Assembly (NCBI RefSeq): GCF_021432385.1
Contig: NZ_JAEACT010000002.1
Location: 310,001-374,000, forward strand
Direction: 5' to 3'
Length of the DNA: 64,000 nt
Source of the DNA: Clostridium hydrogenum
GTDB lineage: Bacteria > Bacillota > Clostridia > Clostridiales > Clostridiaceae
The position numbers were made by a program, and so were the translations under genes. Below the pieces are notes generated by a model. The model was not told where the DNA came from. It ran no database searches and saw nothing but the letters and a program-made list of their open reading frames with translations. Positions 53,483 to 61,946 of this stretch are shown here, in pieces (position 1 is the stretch's first letter; each line of letters begins with the position of its first letter).

Positions 53483-53542
53483 CATTATTATACTATATAC
53501 TTAAATCATAAGTTGATACTTTTTTCAGTAAATTTTGTACTT

Positions 53543-53722
53543 CTAATAAAACATGCTAAAGCCTTTTATATTATCCACCTGAAAAGATTTATAAGCTGCT
53601 TCAAAAGGGAAATCTATTATACTTAAATTTTTTATACTTCCATGATTTACAATTAACCCTGAGAATAAAAGCATTGAACACATTAATAACATTATTGGTA
53701 TTATAATTTTTCTCTTTAACAC
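53543..53722 (-). CDS. Signalling pro-peptide of an RRNPP-type quorum system
   Basis: A 59-residue ORF starting at GTG with GGAGG exactly eight bases upstream; overlooked because of its size and start codon. It begins MLKRKIIIPIMLLMCSMLLF: three basic residues, then a hydrophobic stretch, that is a Sec signal. The rest is short, ending DNIKGFSMFY. It follows the stop of the HTH-TPR regulator by 13 bases and precedes a terminator. In C. acetobutylicum each QsrX regulator is followed by such a Qss gene whose C-terminal piece is exported, trimmed and re-imported. The mature pheromone is likely within the last 15 or so residues. Exact ends unknown. Confidence 0.8.
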   Translation of the reverse strand: MLKRKIIIPIMLLMCSMLLFSGLIVNHGSIKNLSIIDFPFEAAYKSFQVDNIKGFSMFY

Positions 53723-53735
53723 ACAACATACCTCC

Positions 53736-55037
53736 TTATTTAAATTTTAAAGCAAATTCGCCGATTTCTGTACTTATTTCACTACTGATTTTATTATAAA
53801 AAACCATTAGTTTATATATAAGTCTATCATCAACTTTATCTTGCTTATTTACTATATAGTATACTTTTTCCTTTATATAGTCCATTTTTTGAATATTGTT
53901 TTGAACTACATACATATCTATTAAAACACTCAATATATTATTTGCCAAAACATAATTTTTTTGTATCTCACAAAAATTTAAAGCTTTTAAATAATAATTC
54001 TCAGCTAAATTTAGATTATTAAGTTTATTATATATTTCACCTATATCAAAATAAATATTGGATGTGCACAAACTATTATTATCTAAATTGGATAACTGAT
54101 TAGTTATAATATTAAGATTTTCAATCGCCTTATCTTTCATGTTTATATCCATATATACATCAACAATATTTGTTAGGATAACTAAGTATTTTTCTACATC
54201 GCTTCTACTTGTTAAATTTAAAATTTCAGTAAATACCTGAAGAGCTTCTTTATAAAGTTTCATTTTGTAGAAACAAACTGCTTTACTATTTAAGATTTTG
54301 ATATATCTTGAAGTATCTTCTTTATTAACTATGTTTTCTGCTATTTTAATATTATACAATGCACGTTCAAGGTTATTAATACCTTTATAAGCTAGCGCAT
54401 TATTTTGTCTAAAAATAACTTTATCTTTAAGTGGCATATCATCAAATTGACTTAATGCAAATTCACAACATTCAATACTTTTCTCATAGTTCCCCATATA
54501 TCCATAAACCATAGATAACTTTCTTGAAAGTGGTATTAATTTCTTATCCAAAAACATTCTGCTAAGTAATGCCGAAGCTTTTTCATAGTATACAGCACTT
54601 TTATACATTTCGTTATTATTACAAAAATAATCTCCTGCATATTCATATATCTTTAATTTTTTATCTTTAATATCCCAATCAATTAAAAAACTTTCTGCTT
54701 TTTTTAATGTTTCTATAAAGCTATTATCTTTAGATATTACCAAAGTTTTTAATTCTTCTATGTAAGAATCAAGAACTTTAGTAGCCTGTACAATTTGATT
54801 TTCCATTAAATATTCAACCGTTTCAGTAACTTTAAAGCCTTTTTTCTTCCCTAGTTCAGTCAAGTTTTTTATAATTACTTCTGCTGTTTTCTTAGTTATA
54901 TTGGCTTTGTTTGTCTCAATTTCACTTATTAGATTCCTAGTTATATCATTTCCTGAAATCTCATCTTGTTTTAAATTGTACTTTTCTCTAATTGCCTTTA
55001 TCTTATCACCGTCCGATATCACTATACATTTGCCCAT
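53736..55037 (-). CDS. RRNPP-type HTH-TPR quorum-sensing regulator
   Basis: A 433-residue cytoplasmic regulator. Residues 10-65 are an XRE helix-turn-helix (IKAIREKYNLKQDEISGNDITRNLISEIETNKA). Residues 110-430 are TPR-like helical repeats (for example MYKSAVYYEKASALLSR, YEKSIECCEFALSQF, LYKEALQVFTEILNL, LAENYYLKALNF) that form the peptide-binding superhelix. This build matches PlcR/NprR/QsrB-type receptors. A small pro-peptide gene follows 13 bases downstream in the same direction. Start ATG with AGGAG. Targets are unknown; the operator was not identified. Confidence 0.92.
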   Translation of the reverse strand: MGKCIVISDGDKIKAIREKYNLKQDEISGNDITRNLISEIETNKANITKKTAEVIIKNLTELGKKKGFKVTETVEYLMENQIVQATKVLDSYIEELKTLVISKDNSFIETLKKAESFLIDWDIKDKKLKIYEYAGDYFCNNNEMYKSAVYYEKASALLSRMFLDKKLIPLSRKLSMVYGYMGNYEKSIECCEFALSQFDDMPLKDKVIFRQNNALAYKGINNLERALYNIKIAENIVNKEDTSRYIKILNSKAVCFYKMKLYKEALQVFTEILNLTSRSDVEKYLVILTNIVDVYMDINMKDKAIENLNIITNQLSNLDNNSLCTSNIYFDIGEIYNKLNNLNLAENYYLKALNFCEIQKNYVLANNILSVLIDMYVVQNNIQKMDYIKEKVYYIVNKQDKVDDRLIYKLMVFYNKISSEISTEIGEFALKFK

Positions 55038-55170
55038 TCAAAACGCTCCTAACTTATACATCTTTTATCATTATTAACAATTATATCAAATATATGATTT
55101 CATGTAAATAGGCTCACTTACAATCTAAGCTTAATATAGAATACAATTTAAAGAATCACCCATAAATACG

Positions 55171-55207
55171 AAAGGGTAAAATATATTATTTCTCTATTTT
55201 ACCCTTT
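55171..55207. terminator. Hairpin upstream of the regulator
   Basis: AAAGGGTAAAATA/TATTTTACCCTTT followed by TTT on the plus strand, in the gap between the GNAT gene and the regulator. The rest of 55038-55327 shows nothing else. Confidence 0.6.
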
Positions 55208-55327
55208 TTTATAAATATACTATTTATTATACAGTTTTTTACCTATAAAAATAGCAGTCAAGAATATAATTAACGTAATTAACAAAAATAACAGCATAAA
55301 TGTAAATACAGATTATGCCCATTATAT

Positions 55328-56281
55328 TTAACCTAAAACTCTTTCATCAACTCGTCTAACAAAACTATAAGTATAGCATTCAAAGTATTTTGACCAAAAT
55401 CGAAGTGCCGTTGGATTCAATGTTTCACAATCAACACCTAAATATCTCACACCTTCATTTGCAAGTCTTTTCATAGTATACATTAAGAGTTCTTTAGCTA
55501 CAGAACTATTTCTATATTTACGTTCAACATACATGCCACAGATGTTGAGTACTTCAGAATCTTCTGAAATGAATGTTTCTGCAGCTTCCTCAACTTCAAT
55601 ATATCCAATAGGTCTATCATCAGCATATGCAACAAAGAATCGACTTTTTCTTTTCTCACACAATTCTGCAAACTTCTCATCTGTAAATTGTTCAGATAGA
55701 AAATATATAGGACTGTCATTCATATGCTTAACAAGCCCATTTTTTAAATTTAATAATATATTTGCTTTTTGGTAGCTAACTTCTTTATATCTACATCCAC
55801 TATCCATCTTCAATTCATCTACATTAGACAAATCTCTTATTGCATCACTGCAACGAATACCAAAACCATTGAATATCAAAGATTCTGCTATCTCTTTATC
55901 ATGTGCATATTTACAGATTGCAAAACTAAATATTCCATCTTGAATCATTATTTTAGATAAATTCTCAAATAATAAAGAGGCTGTTTTCTGCCTATTTCTG
56001 CCTGCAAATGCACTTCCGAACAACGGTGAAAATGAACCTTTTACATTTCCAAACTGCCCTTCAAATCCACCCCAAAACATTAGGTATCCTACAAGTTTTT
56101 CGTCTTCAATTGCTAACAATCCATACTTACTGTTAAAAATATCAGATATTAGTGCCTTCAACTTATTCATATAATTTTTCACTAACAATTGTTTGTTATT
56201 AGTACATTCATTTTTATATTCTATTATTGCCAATCCAACCGCTTCGTCTATATACTTTAGTTCTGGTTTTCTAAATTCCAT
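55328..56281 (-). CDS. Two-domain GNAT acetyltransferase
   Basis: A 317-residue protein of two GNAT folds. The C-terminal half is the clearer one: FFVAYADDRPIGYIEVEE, ICGMYVERKYRNSSVAKELLMYTMKRLANEGVRYLGVDCETLNPTALRFWSKYF. The N-terminal half (DIFNSKYGLLAIEDEKLVGYLMFWG, GRNRQKTASLLFENL) is a degenerate copy with a split acetyl-CoA loop. Start ATG with GGAGGAATAGG. Substrate unknown. Confidence 0.88.
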   Translation of the reverse strand: MEFRKPELKYIDEAVGLAIIEYKNECTNNKQLLVKNYMNKLKALISDIFNSKYGLLAIEDEKLVGYLMFWGGFEGQFGNVKGSFSPLFGSAFAGRNRQKTASLLFENLSKIMIQDGIFSFAICKYAHDKEIAESLIFNGFGIRCSDAIRDLSNVDELKMDSGCRYKEVSYQKANILLNLKNGLVKHMNDSPIYFLSEQFTDEKFAELCEKRKSRFFVAYADDRPIGYIEVEEAAETFISEDSEVLNICGMYVERKYRNSSVAKELLMYTMKRLANEGVRYLGVDCETLNPTALRFWSKYFECYTYSFVRRVDERVLG

Positions 56282-56360
56282 CCTATTCCTCCAATTTCCT
56301 AAAACTATAATATTTAATCTCCATTCTATTTAAATATAATACAAAAATCTTTTTTGTAAG

Positions 56361-56786
56361 CTAGAACTCATTATATAATTTACATAAATAGCTGCTTGCT
56401 TCTGTCAATATTCTCTTGGAACTATCAAATTGAAAGGCGCTTATAGCTTTCTCGTAGTTCATCAAGCTAGCCCCTAATAACTCTTCCTTCTGAAATTGTA
56501 TTTCTTGATCCTCGTATTCTGCCAGAAAATATATAATACGTTTTATTATTCCCTTTTTATTTGGAATTGGATGCTCATCACTTGTCTTAAATCCATCTAA
56601 AATGTGTACTCTTAAACCAGTTTCTTCGTATATTTCACGAAGTGCTGTTTCCTTCTCTTGTTCTATTCCCTCCATATGACCTTTAGGAAAGCCATAATAT
56701 CCTTCTAATGATTGAATAATTACATATTGAATTTCACCATTATGACGAGTAAAAACCACTGCTCCACAAGAATTTTCATATTTCAT
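56361..56786 (-). CDS. NUDIX hydrolase, Ap4A-type
   Basis: A 141-residue NUDIX enzyme. The NUDIX box GHMEGIEQEKETALREIYEETGL is complete with the metal-binding REIYEE. The SCGAVVFTRHNGEIQYVIIQSLEGYYGFPKGH start resembles bis(5'-nucleosyl)-tetraphosphatases (asymmetrical). Start ATG with GGAGGATT. It lies 52 bases upstream of the HAD gene in the same direction. Confidence 0.92.
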   Translation of the reverse strand: MKYENSCGAVVFTRHNGEIQYVIIQSLEGYYGFPKGHMEGIEQEKETALREIYEETGLRVHILDGFKTSDEHPIPNKKGIIKRIIYFLAEYEDQEIQFQKEELLGASLMNYEKAISAFQFDSSKRILTEASSYLCKLYNEF

Positions 56787-56837
56787 CTTCTAAATCCTCC
56801 ATCCTATTAGAATTTGTATAAATGCTAAAATCAGTAT

Positions 56838-57506
56838 CTATATATAATCCAGCACATCTAATGGTTTTTCAATTTGTTTAAAATTCTCCTTTCTGCCTGA
56901 TGGTTGAATAGTCCCATCTTGTAAATACCAAACTGCTTGGACTGCATTCATCCCTAGTTCCCTAGCAGCTTCTAATTCAAAGCTACCTCCGTCTCCCACA
57001 TATAAACATTCATCAGCTTTTACCATCAATTTATTCATGCATCTTTTATATATTTCAGCATCTGGTTTTTGTATTCCCTGTTCATATGATAAGCAAACCA
57101 CATGAAAATATGGAAACAGTATACTTTTTTGAATTACATATGCTTCTTCCGAAAAACAATTACTTATTAGTCCTATCATAATTCCTTTTTCTTTCAAGCT
57201 ACAAAGCAGAGCTATTATTTCTGGGTGCAAATGATTAAAACACTCTTCCTTTGTCGCTATACGTTTTTCAACAATTGAATCCCGCAATTCCTTAGAATAG
57301 CACTTGTTCTTTATAAGAATCATTTCGAGGGCTTCCTCAAGTGTCATTTTACCTATTGTTCGGTCGATTTCTGTAGGCTTCCACAGTTCCTGAAATTTAT
57401 CTTCTGATATTCCTGCATCTATAGCCATTTGTGTTCCAAAATATACAGGACTTTTAAAATGAGTTATTAAGGTTTCATACATATCAAAAATTACTGCTTT
57501 TATCAT
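56838..57506 (-). CDS. HAD-superfamily phosphatase
   Basis: A 222-residue HAD hydrolase: motif I FDMYETLI, motif II IGLISNCF, motif III Lys in GIQKPDAEIYKR and motif IV VGDGGSFELEAARELG. It resembles YjjG/phosphoglycolate-phosphatase-like enzymes. ATG at 57506 is supported by GGTGG upstream; an earlier in-frame codon is less likely. A broken duplicate of part of this gene is at about 58171-58228. Confidence 0.9.
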   Translation of the reverse strand: MIKAVIFDMYETLITHFKSPVYFGTQMAIDAGISEDKFQELWKPTEIDRTIGKMTLEEALEMILIKNKCYSKELRDSIVEKRIATKEECFNHLHPEIIALLCSLKEKGIMIGLISNCFSEEAYVIQKSILFPYFHVVCLSYEQGIQKPDAEIYKRCMNKLMVKADECLYVGDGGSFELEAARELGMNAVQAVWYLQDGTIQPSGRKENFKQIEKPLDVLDYI

Positions 57507-57534
57507 AAATACATCCACCATCCTTTTGATAAGA

Positions 57535-58095
57535 TTATTTTATAAGAATTCCTGCTCCTGTATACAGGTATGGAGTATACTTCTCTAATTTAAGCTTACC
57601 GTTAGATTCGACAATAAAATTCTCCCAAGTAACATTATCAATACCATTACCATAAATAGCTGATGAATTTAACATTTTTAATGTATTATCTTCATATTTG
57701 ATAAGTATATAATGTAATGCTCTAGCAGATTTTTCCGAACTGCACAAAATAATTGCATATTTATTATCACCTGCTTTAACTTTATCAATAACATTTATAT
57801 TTATAGCAGATATGTTAAACCCGTTTGCAAGTTGCATAAGTGGACTATTAGGTAATATACACATATAGGAATTTGAATACCATGTATCGCTTAATTCAAT
57901 AGACACCTTTTCTGGATTTGAACAAGCTTCATGGATACCCATATTATTGGGGCCTACTTGTATTTTCTTGTAAATATTATCAACAAAAGTTCTATCATTT
58001 ATATGTTGAGCTTTATTAGTTTCCCATAAATAGTAAGCAATTGAATACGCACCACAACTCATACTACCTTTGGGTTGAGAAATATATTGCTTCAT
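57535..58095 (-). CDS. Papain-like cysteine peptidase-like protein, unknown
   Basis: A 186-residue protein. QPKGSMSCGAYSIAYYLW at residues 7-24 has the Gln and Cys (C14) order of papain/C39-clan peptidases, SARALHYILIKYEDNTLKMLNSS holds a His followed by a possible Asn/Asp. No membrane or signal segment. Related proteins with transglutaminase- or C58-like features occur as bacterial effectors; I cannot place it in a known family. Start ATG with GAGAGGA. It lies 28 bases upstream of the HAD gene in the same direction. Confidence 0.6.
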   Translation of the reverse strand: MKQYISQPKGSMSCGAYSIAYYLWETNKAQHINDRTFVDNIYKKIQVGPNNMGIHEACSNPEKVSIELSDTWYSNSYMCILPNSPLMQLANGFNISAININVIDKVKAGDNKYAIILCSSEKSARALHYILIKYEDNTLKMLNSSAIYGNGIDNVTWENFIVESNGKLKLEKYTPYLYTGAGILIK

Positions 58096-58170
58096 TAAAA
58101 CATCGACTTCCTCTCGTTATATTTTAAGTATACAGTATATTATTTTTATTTATGAAAATTTACTATTTTC

Positions 58171-58228
58171 AATTACATACGAAAAGCAATTACTTATTAG
58201 TCCTATCATAATTCCTTAGAATAGTACT
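58171..58228 (-). pseudogene. Duplicate fragment of the HAD gene
   Basis: AAAAGCAATTACTTATTAGTCCTATCATAATTCC matches 57155-57186 in the HAD gene and continues directly into TTAGAATAG from its 57293 region, so about 105 bases are deleted between. No function. Confidence 0.65.
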
Positions 58229-58326
58229 TAAACATATTTAGTTCACTTTTTAACAATATTGCCAAACAGACTAATCATTATGGCATTCTAGATAATTAAT
58301 CCTTTTTCCAATCTTTATAGCATATT

Positions 58327-58410
58327 CTATTTCACCTTTTGTAGTTTCAAGAACTCATCTTTAAACCTCGTACTCCCGCACAAAGTTATTACTTTATACT
58401 TTTCTACCAT
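58327..58410 (-). pseudogene. Start of a nucleoside 2-deoxyribosyltransferase-like gene
   Basis: ATG with AGGAGGG upstream gives MVEKYKVITLCGSTRFKDEF then LKLQKVK and a stop. CGSTRFK is the opening motif of nucleoside 2-deoxyribosyltransferase-like (DUF4406-type) proteins of about 110-140 residues. Only 27 residues remain. Confidence 0.6.
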
Positions 58411-58569
58411 AATACCCTCCTTTTAATTTTCCTTATTTTACTATTGTCAAGTTATTATAACATAATTTATAAATGCATACTTTTCTATACTTATCCTCGA
58501 TTTCAATATAAATACACATGATTATATTCAACGAATTTATCATAATAACTCTTCTTAAAACAAAATAAA

Positions 58570-58611
58570 AAGGAGAACCTCCACCATCATTATCTGGACT
58601 TGGTTCTCCTT
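58570..58611. terminator. Ten-base-stem hairpin
   Basis: AAGGAGAACC/GGTTCTCCTT perfect stem. No intact gene adjoins it. The 58096-58764 gap otherwise holds the relics above and repeat B. Confidence 0.55.
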
Positions 58612-58688
58612 ATATGGGCACTGCTAAAAAGCTGTTCATAAGAATTTGCTAATGATAAAATGTTCACCTTTGTAATCTTAATTATTTA

Positions 58689-58790
58689 TAGATAAACCAT
58701 TTCAACTATTAAAATTCATGTGCATCATAATGCCAAGAAGCCGGCATTTCGATACAAATAAATTTTAAGTTTCAAGGTGGTTTATCTTTA
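58689..58790. repeat. Repeat B copy, overlapping a stop codon
   Basis: TAGATAAACCATTTCAACTATT ... CATCATAATGCCAAGAAG ... AGTTTCAAGGTGGTTTATCTTTA. Same plan as 13145; ends inside the 3' end of the GNAT gene at 58765. Confidence 0.85.
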
Positions 58791-59715
58791 GATACATGTT
58801 TGTAAATTTAACCCCTGAGAAAAATCCCATGTTATGATATAACCCTTCTGACGGATTACCTATAGTAACACATAAGATTGTTGCTGGCGATATTTTCTTT
58901 AAATTAGTTAGTGCTAACTTTATCATATTAGAAGCAATTCCTAATCTTCTGTAATCTGGTCTTACTACAACTTCGCCAATTTCAGAGAAGTCATTATCAC
59001 AAAATCCACTAATTCCAGCTATGCAAGCTGCTATTAATTCATTATTATTTTTATCAAAAATAATAGTTGAACCATCAAGCGTATTGTTTGTTTTATATAT
59101 CTTTAGAATTCTTTCAGCATCCATTACAGCCTCTTCTAAGTTTCGATGTCCAAAAAGTTCATAATCTATTCCACCACTATAACTTTCAAAGAACAACTTT
59201 CCTATATTTTGAGCATCAGATATAGTCGGTGTTTTTACTATAAAATCATCACTCCAATTAATATCTTCAAATATTTCTGTTGGGCGAATCATTACTCTTC
59301 TTTCACACTCTATTCTATACCCAAGTTTATTAAAATTCTCTATATCCTTAGGCGTAACACCATATATCTTAATTATATTATCTTTACCTGACCACTGTAG
59401 AATCGCATTATGAAGTGAACTAATAACTAAAAATCTATCTACAGCATATGGGGCTTCAATGAAAAAGGCTCCAATAAAATCGGCACCAATATGTACTCCT
59501 CCAACTCTTTTATCATCTTTAAATATCCAAAAATGATCATCATAATCTATCTTGTCCACTGTTTGTTTTTTCCAACTATAACTTAGTTCTAAATCCACAT
59601 TTGAGTATATTGTTTCATGAATTCCAAACTCTAGCTTATCCGCTCTTTTTAACATAAATCCATCATTTAATATATATTCTTCTTTGCCTTTTTTCCATTT
59701 ATCAATCTTTTTCAT
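58765..59715 (-). CDS. GNAT acetyltransferase, two-domain type
   Basis: A 316-residue protein. The C-terminal GNAT domain is clear: IGEVVVRPDYRRLGIASNMIKLALTNLKK and LCVTIGNPSEGLYHNMGFFSG. The N-terminal 150 residues (HFWIFKDDKRVGGVHIG) are a second, degenerate GNAT-like domain. Start ATG with AAGGAG. The final residues KINHLET are encoded by repeat B; compare KINPVKLQN at the end of the MATE protein. Substrate unknown. Confidence 0.88.
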   Translation of the reverse strand: MKKIDKWKKGKEEYILNDGFMLKRADKLEFGIHETIYSNVDLELSYSWKKQTVDKIDYDDHFWIFKDDKRVGGVHIGADFIGAFFIEAPYAVDRFLVISSLHNAILQWSGKDNIIKIYGVTPKDIENFNKLGYRIECERRVMIRPTEIFEDINWSDDFIVKTPTISDAQNIGKLFFESYSGGIDYELFGHRNLEEAVMDAERILKIYKTNNTLDGSTIIFDKNNNELIAACIAGISGFCDNDFSEIGEVVVRPDYRRLGIASNMIKLALTNLKKISPATILCVTIGNPSEGLYHNMGFFSGVKFTNMYLKINHLET

Positions 59716-59854
59716 ATTTTATTTTCTCCTTAAGATCAAGGTATTATAATACTCTAATGCGATTATAATACTTTGAATACTCGAATTAAAAGGTAAAGAA
59801 TGTTTCTATATTAATCTTTACATAAAAACCAGTCATATCCATAGCTTAATATGA

Positions 59855-59940
59855 AGCCTACGTTATTTGTGGTACGGTTCTCCGTAAATAGCTTATCGGC
59901 GTCAGTTTCAAAGAATAAGCATTTCTTATATCCTTTTCGA
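59855..59940 (-). repeat. Dispersed repeat R, copy 4
   Basis: GCCTACGTTATTTGTGGTACGGTTCTCCGTAAATAGC, then GTTTCAAAGAATAAG; dyad TACGG/CCGTA at its centre. On the minus strand a frame of about 50 codons is open through it (FFETDADKLFTENRTTNNVGF). The rest of 59716-60081 seems to be a decayed coding region without an identifiable family. Confidence 0.68.
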
Positions 59941-60081
59941 TATAATTTCATAATTTGATCAACCATATCTTACTGCTAAAGATTCTTTTAATTCATCTGC
60001 ATAAACTTATATAGTATCACCTTTTATGGTTTAAACACAATCATCATATCCGGATTTTGCAAGTACTATAATCGGTTGTAT

Positions 60082-60270
60082 TTAGCTTGCTATTTCAACT
60101 TTATATGCCTGTGCATCCTCCTTGTCAAGGTACTCATCTCTATCAATCTTTATCTGATTTTCATGTGCAACTCTGCAATCTTCCAATATTTCTGTAATTC
60201 TATCTTCTAAACTTCCAGTAGCACATTCAAGTGTCCTAATTCTATCAATTGCTTCATCAGTTTTTTCCAT
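60082..60270 (-). CDS. Small acidic protein, unknown
   Basis: A 62-residue, highly charged protein (MEKTDEAIDRIRTLECATGS) with AGGAGA nine bases before the ATG. It is predicted to be mostly helical and cytoplasmic. One Cys pair (LECATG, EDCRVA). No family is recognised. Lies between repeat R copy 4 and repeat C7. Confidence 0.55.
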   Translation of the reverse strand: MEKTDEAIDRIRTLECATGSLEDRITEILEDCRVAHENQIKIDRDEYLDKEDAQAYKVEIAS

Positions 60271-60336
60271 TATGTCATCTCCTATAAATTAGTTTCACTT
60301 TTATTATGTCCTTTTTATTTTTTCTTAATTCCATAC

Positions 60337-60540
60337 TACTAAAGATAAACCACTTGAAAGGTTGAAATGGCTAACACCAGATTTATCCTAGAAAACTAGG
60401 ATTTCACTTAGAGTACATAGTACAGTGAAGGATGATTTTTCTCCGCTATCACTTCGAAAAATCTTAAACTTAATGTTCTCACATGCCTTAAAACATAATG
60501 TTCAGCGCAGCTGATACTAGAATAAAAAATATTAAAGCTT
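60337..60540. repeat. Mosaic repeat C7
   Basis: AAAGATAAACCACTTGAAAGG, GAGTACATAGTACAGTGAAGGATG, CTCCGCTATCACTTCGAAAAATCTTAAAC and a CAGCGCAGCTG hairpin. It ends about 20 bases from the stop of the MCP gene. Confidence 0.7.
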
Positions 60541-60558
60541 AATCAACAAGTTGTCTGT

Positions 60559-61380
60559 TTAACTCACCTTTGTTAAATCAATAAGCTTTTTAAATGTTAT
60601 ATTTATTTCTTCTATAGTTGCATTTATTTCTTCAGTTGAAGCTGCATGATTTGCAATAACTGAATTAGTTTTACTTACACCTACAAGTATATCATTTATA
60701 GATTCTTTAATTTCTCTAAGAAATTTTGATACATTGTCAGACGAATCCTTACTATTTTGTGCTAATTTTCTCATTTCCGATGAAACAACAGAAAAACCTT
60801 TTCCACTTTCCCCAGCTCTAGCTGCTTCAATAGCTGCATTTAAAGCTAATAAGTTTGATTGAGTTGATATATGCTGAATAAAACTTATTATTTTATCAGT
60901 TTCATCAATTTTATTTTTTACATTATTAATAAAAGACACCATGTCGTTTACAGAATTAGATATTTCTTGAGAACCCTGCGTAATATTATTAACCGCTAGA
61001 CCTGTTTGCTCAATAGAAGAAAATATATCCTTGGCAACCCCATCAATTTTCATTGAACTTTCTATGCTTTTACCAATTCCAACAGCTCCAATAACCTCAT
61101 TGTTATCATTAATTAGGGGATATGCTATTGCCATAAAATCAATTCCTAGCTCTTCTTTAGGTACTATAGCATGCATAGATTTCCTTTTTTCCATGCATAA
61201 CATTAAAGGATTACTTTTAGGTATTACATCTCCCGCCTTAAAAATGACAGGAACTCTAGGATTAATAAATGCTTCTATACACTTTTCTCTGTCAGTTACA
61301 CATGTAGATACATCCTCATGAATCATTTCACCCAAGATAGGTAATACATCAATTAAAGATTTAATTATATTATTGTTCAT
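60559..61380 (-). CDS. Soluble methyl-accepting chemotaxis-type protein
   Basis: A 273-residue cytoplasmic chemoreceptor. Residues 1-115 form a small sensor ([25 protein letters not shown] and [25 protein letters not shown]-like half). Residues 120-270 are the MCP signalling hairpin, with the conserved tip [40 protein letters not shown]. There are no membrane spans, as in YfmS-type soluble receptors. Its C-terminal bundle is short. ATG at 61380 has GGGGTG upstream. Ligand unknown. Confidence 0.92.
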   Translation of the reverse strand: MNNNIIKSLIDVLPILGEMIHEDVSTCVTDREKCIEAFINPRVPVIFKAGDVIPKSNPLMLCMEKRKSMHAIVPKEELGIDFMAIAYPLINDNNEVIGAVGIGKSIESSMKIDGVAKDIFSSIEQTGLAVNNITQGSQEISNSVNDMVSFINNVKNKIDETDKIISFIQHISTQSNLLALNAAIEAARAGESGKGFSVVSSEMRKLAQNSKDSSDNVSKFLREIKESINDILVGVSKTNSVIANHAASTEEINATIEEINITFKKLIDLTKVS

Positions 61381-61756
61381 ATTCCTCACCCCTACATCCT
61401 AATAAAATTTGAACTAATGTAATTTAAGATGATTATACTATATTCCCCATATAAAATATATAGATTCTAATTTATTACTCAGCTATTGACTTTGACGTCG
61501 TGTCGTACTTTAATAGCCTTTGTAACAATTTCAAGTTTCAAGGTATTTTAGTCTATTTTGCAAGCTTCCACTTTAGTCCGTTTTCTCTATTTAATTTAAT
61601 CAAAAAACTCATCATGATTTAGGTTAAAGTATTGATACAATAATCAATGATTCTAATTACACTACATATAACTAATACATACTTATATACTTCCTATTTA
61701 ATCTTAGCTGCTTTACAATATTATAATATATATTTACAAGTTCTATTATTTCAAAA

Positions 61757-61811
61757 AAAGCCTACGTTACTTGTTGTACGGTTCATCGTAACAATTTTAA
61801 CGTAGACTTTT
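61757..61811 (-). terminator. Terminator of the AraC-methyltransferase gene, formed by repeat R copy 5
   Basis: AAAGCCTACGTTA/TAACGTAGACTTT outer stem with an inner TTGTTGTACG/CGTAACAA; minus-strand T7 follows. A second stem CTTACA/TGTAAG with AT arms lies at 61828-61868. The remainder of 61390-61946 shows no gene. Confidence 0.75.
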
Positions 61812-61946
61812 ACCCTATTTGTGGAATAAATATAAACTTACACCATTTGATGTAAGCTTATATTTATAAATTTATCACTCAAGAAATTTACAACGTCAAA
61901 TAAACATATTGTGTATTAAGTTTTCCATAGATTAAGCTTATTTTCT

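Noticed and set aside
58570..58611. Coding relic related to 52335-52370 (GGAGG..CCTCCA..TAATCTGG similarity)
   Set aside because: The segment is a perfect ten-base hairpin and the resemblance is short; a terminator-like structure explains it better.
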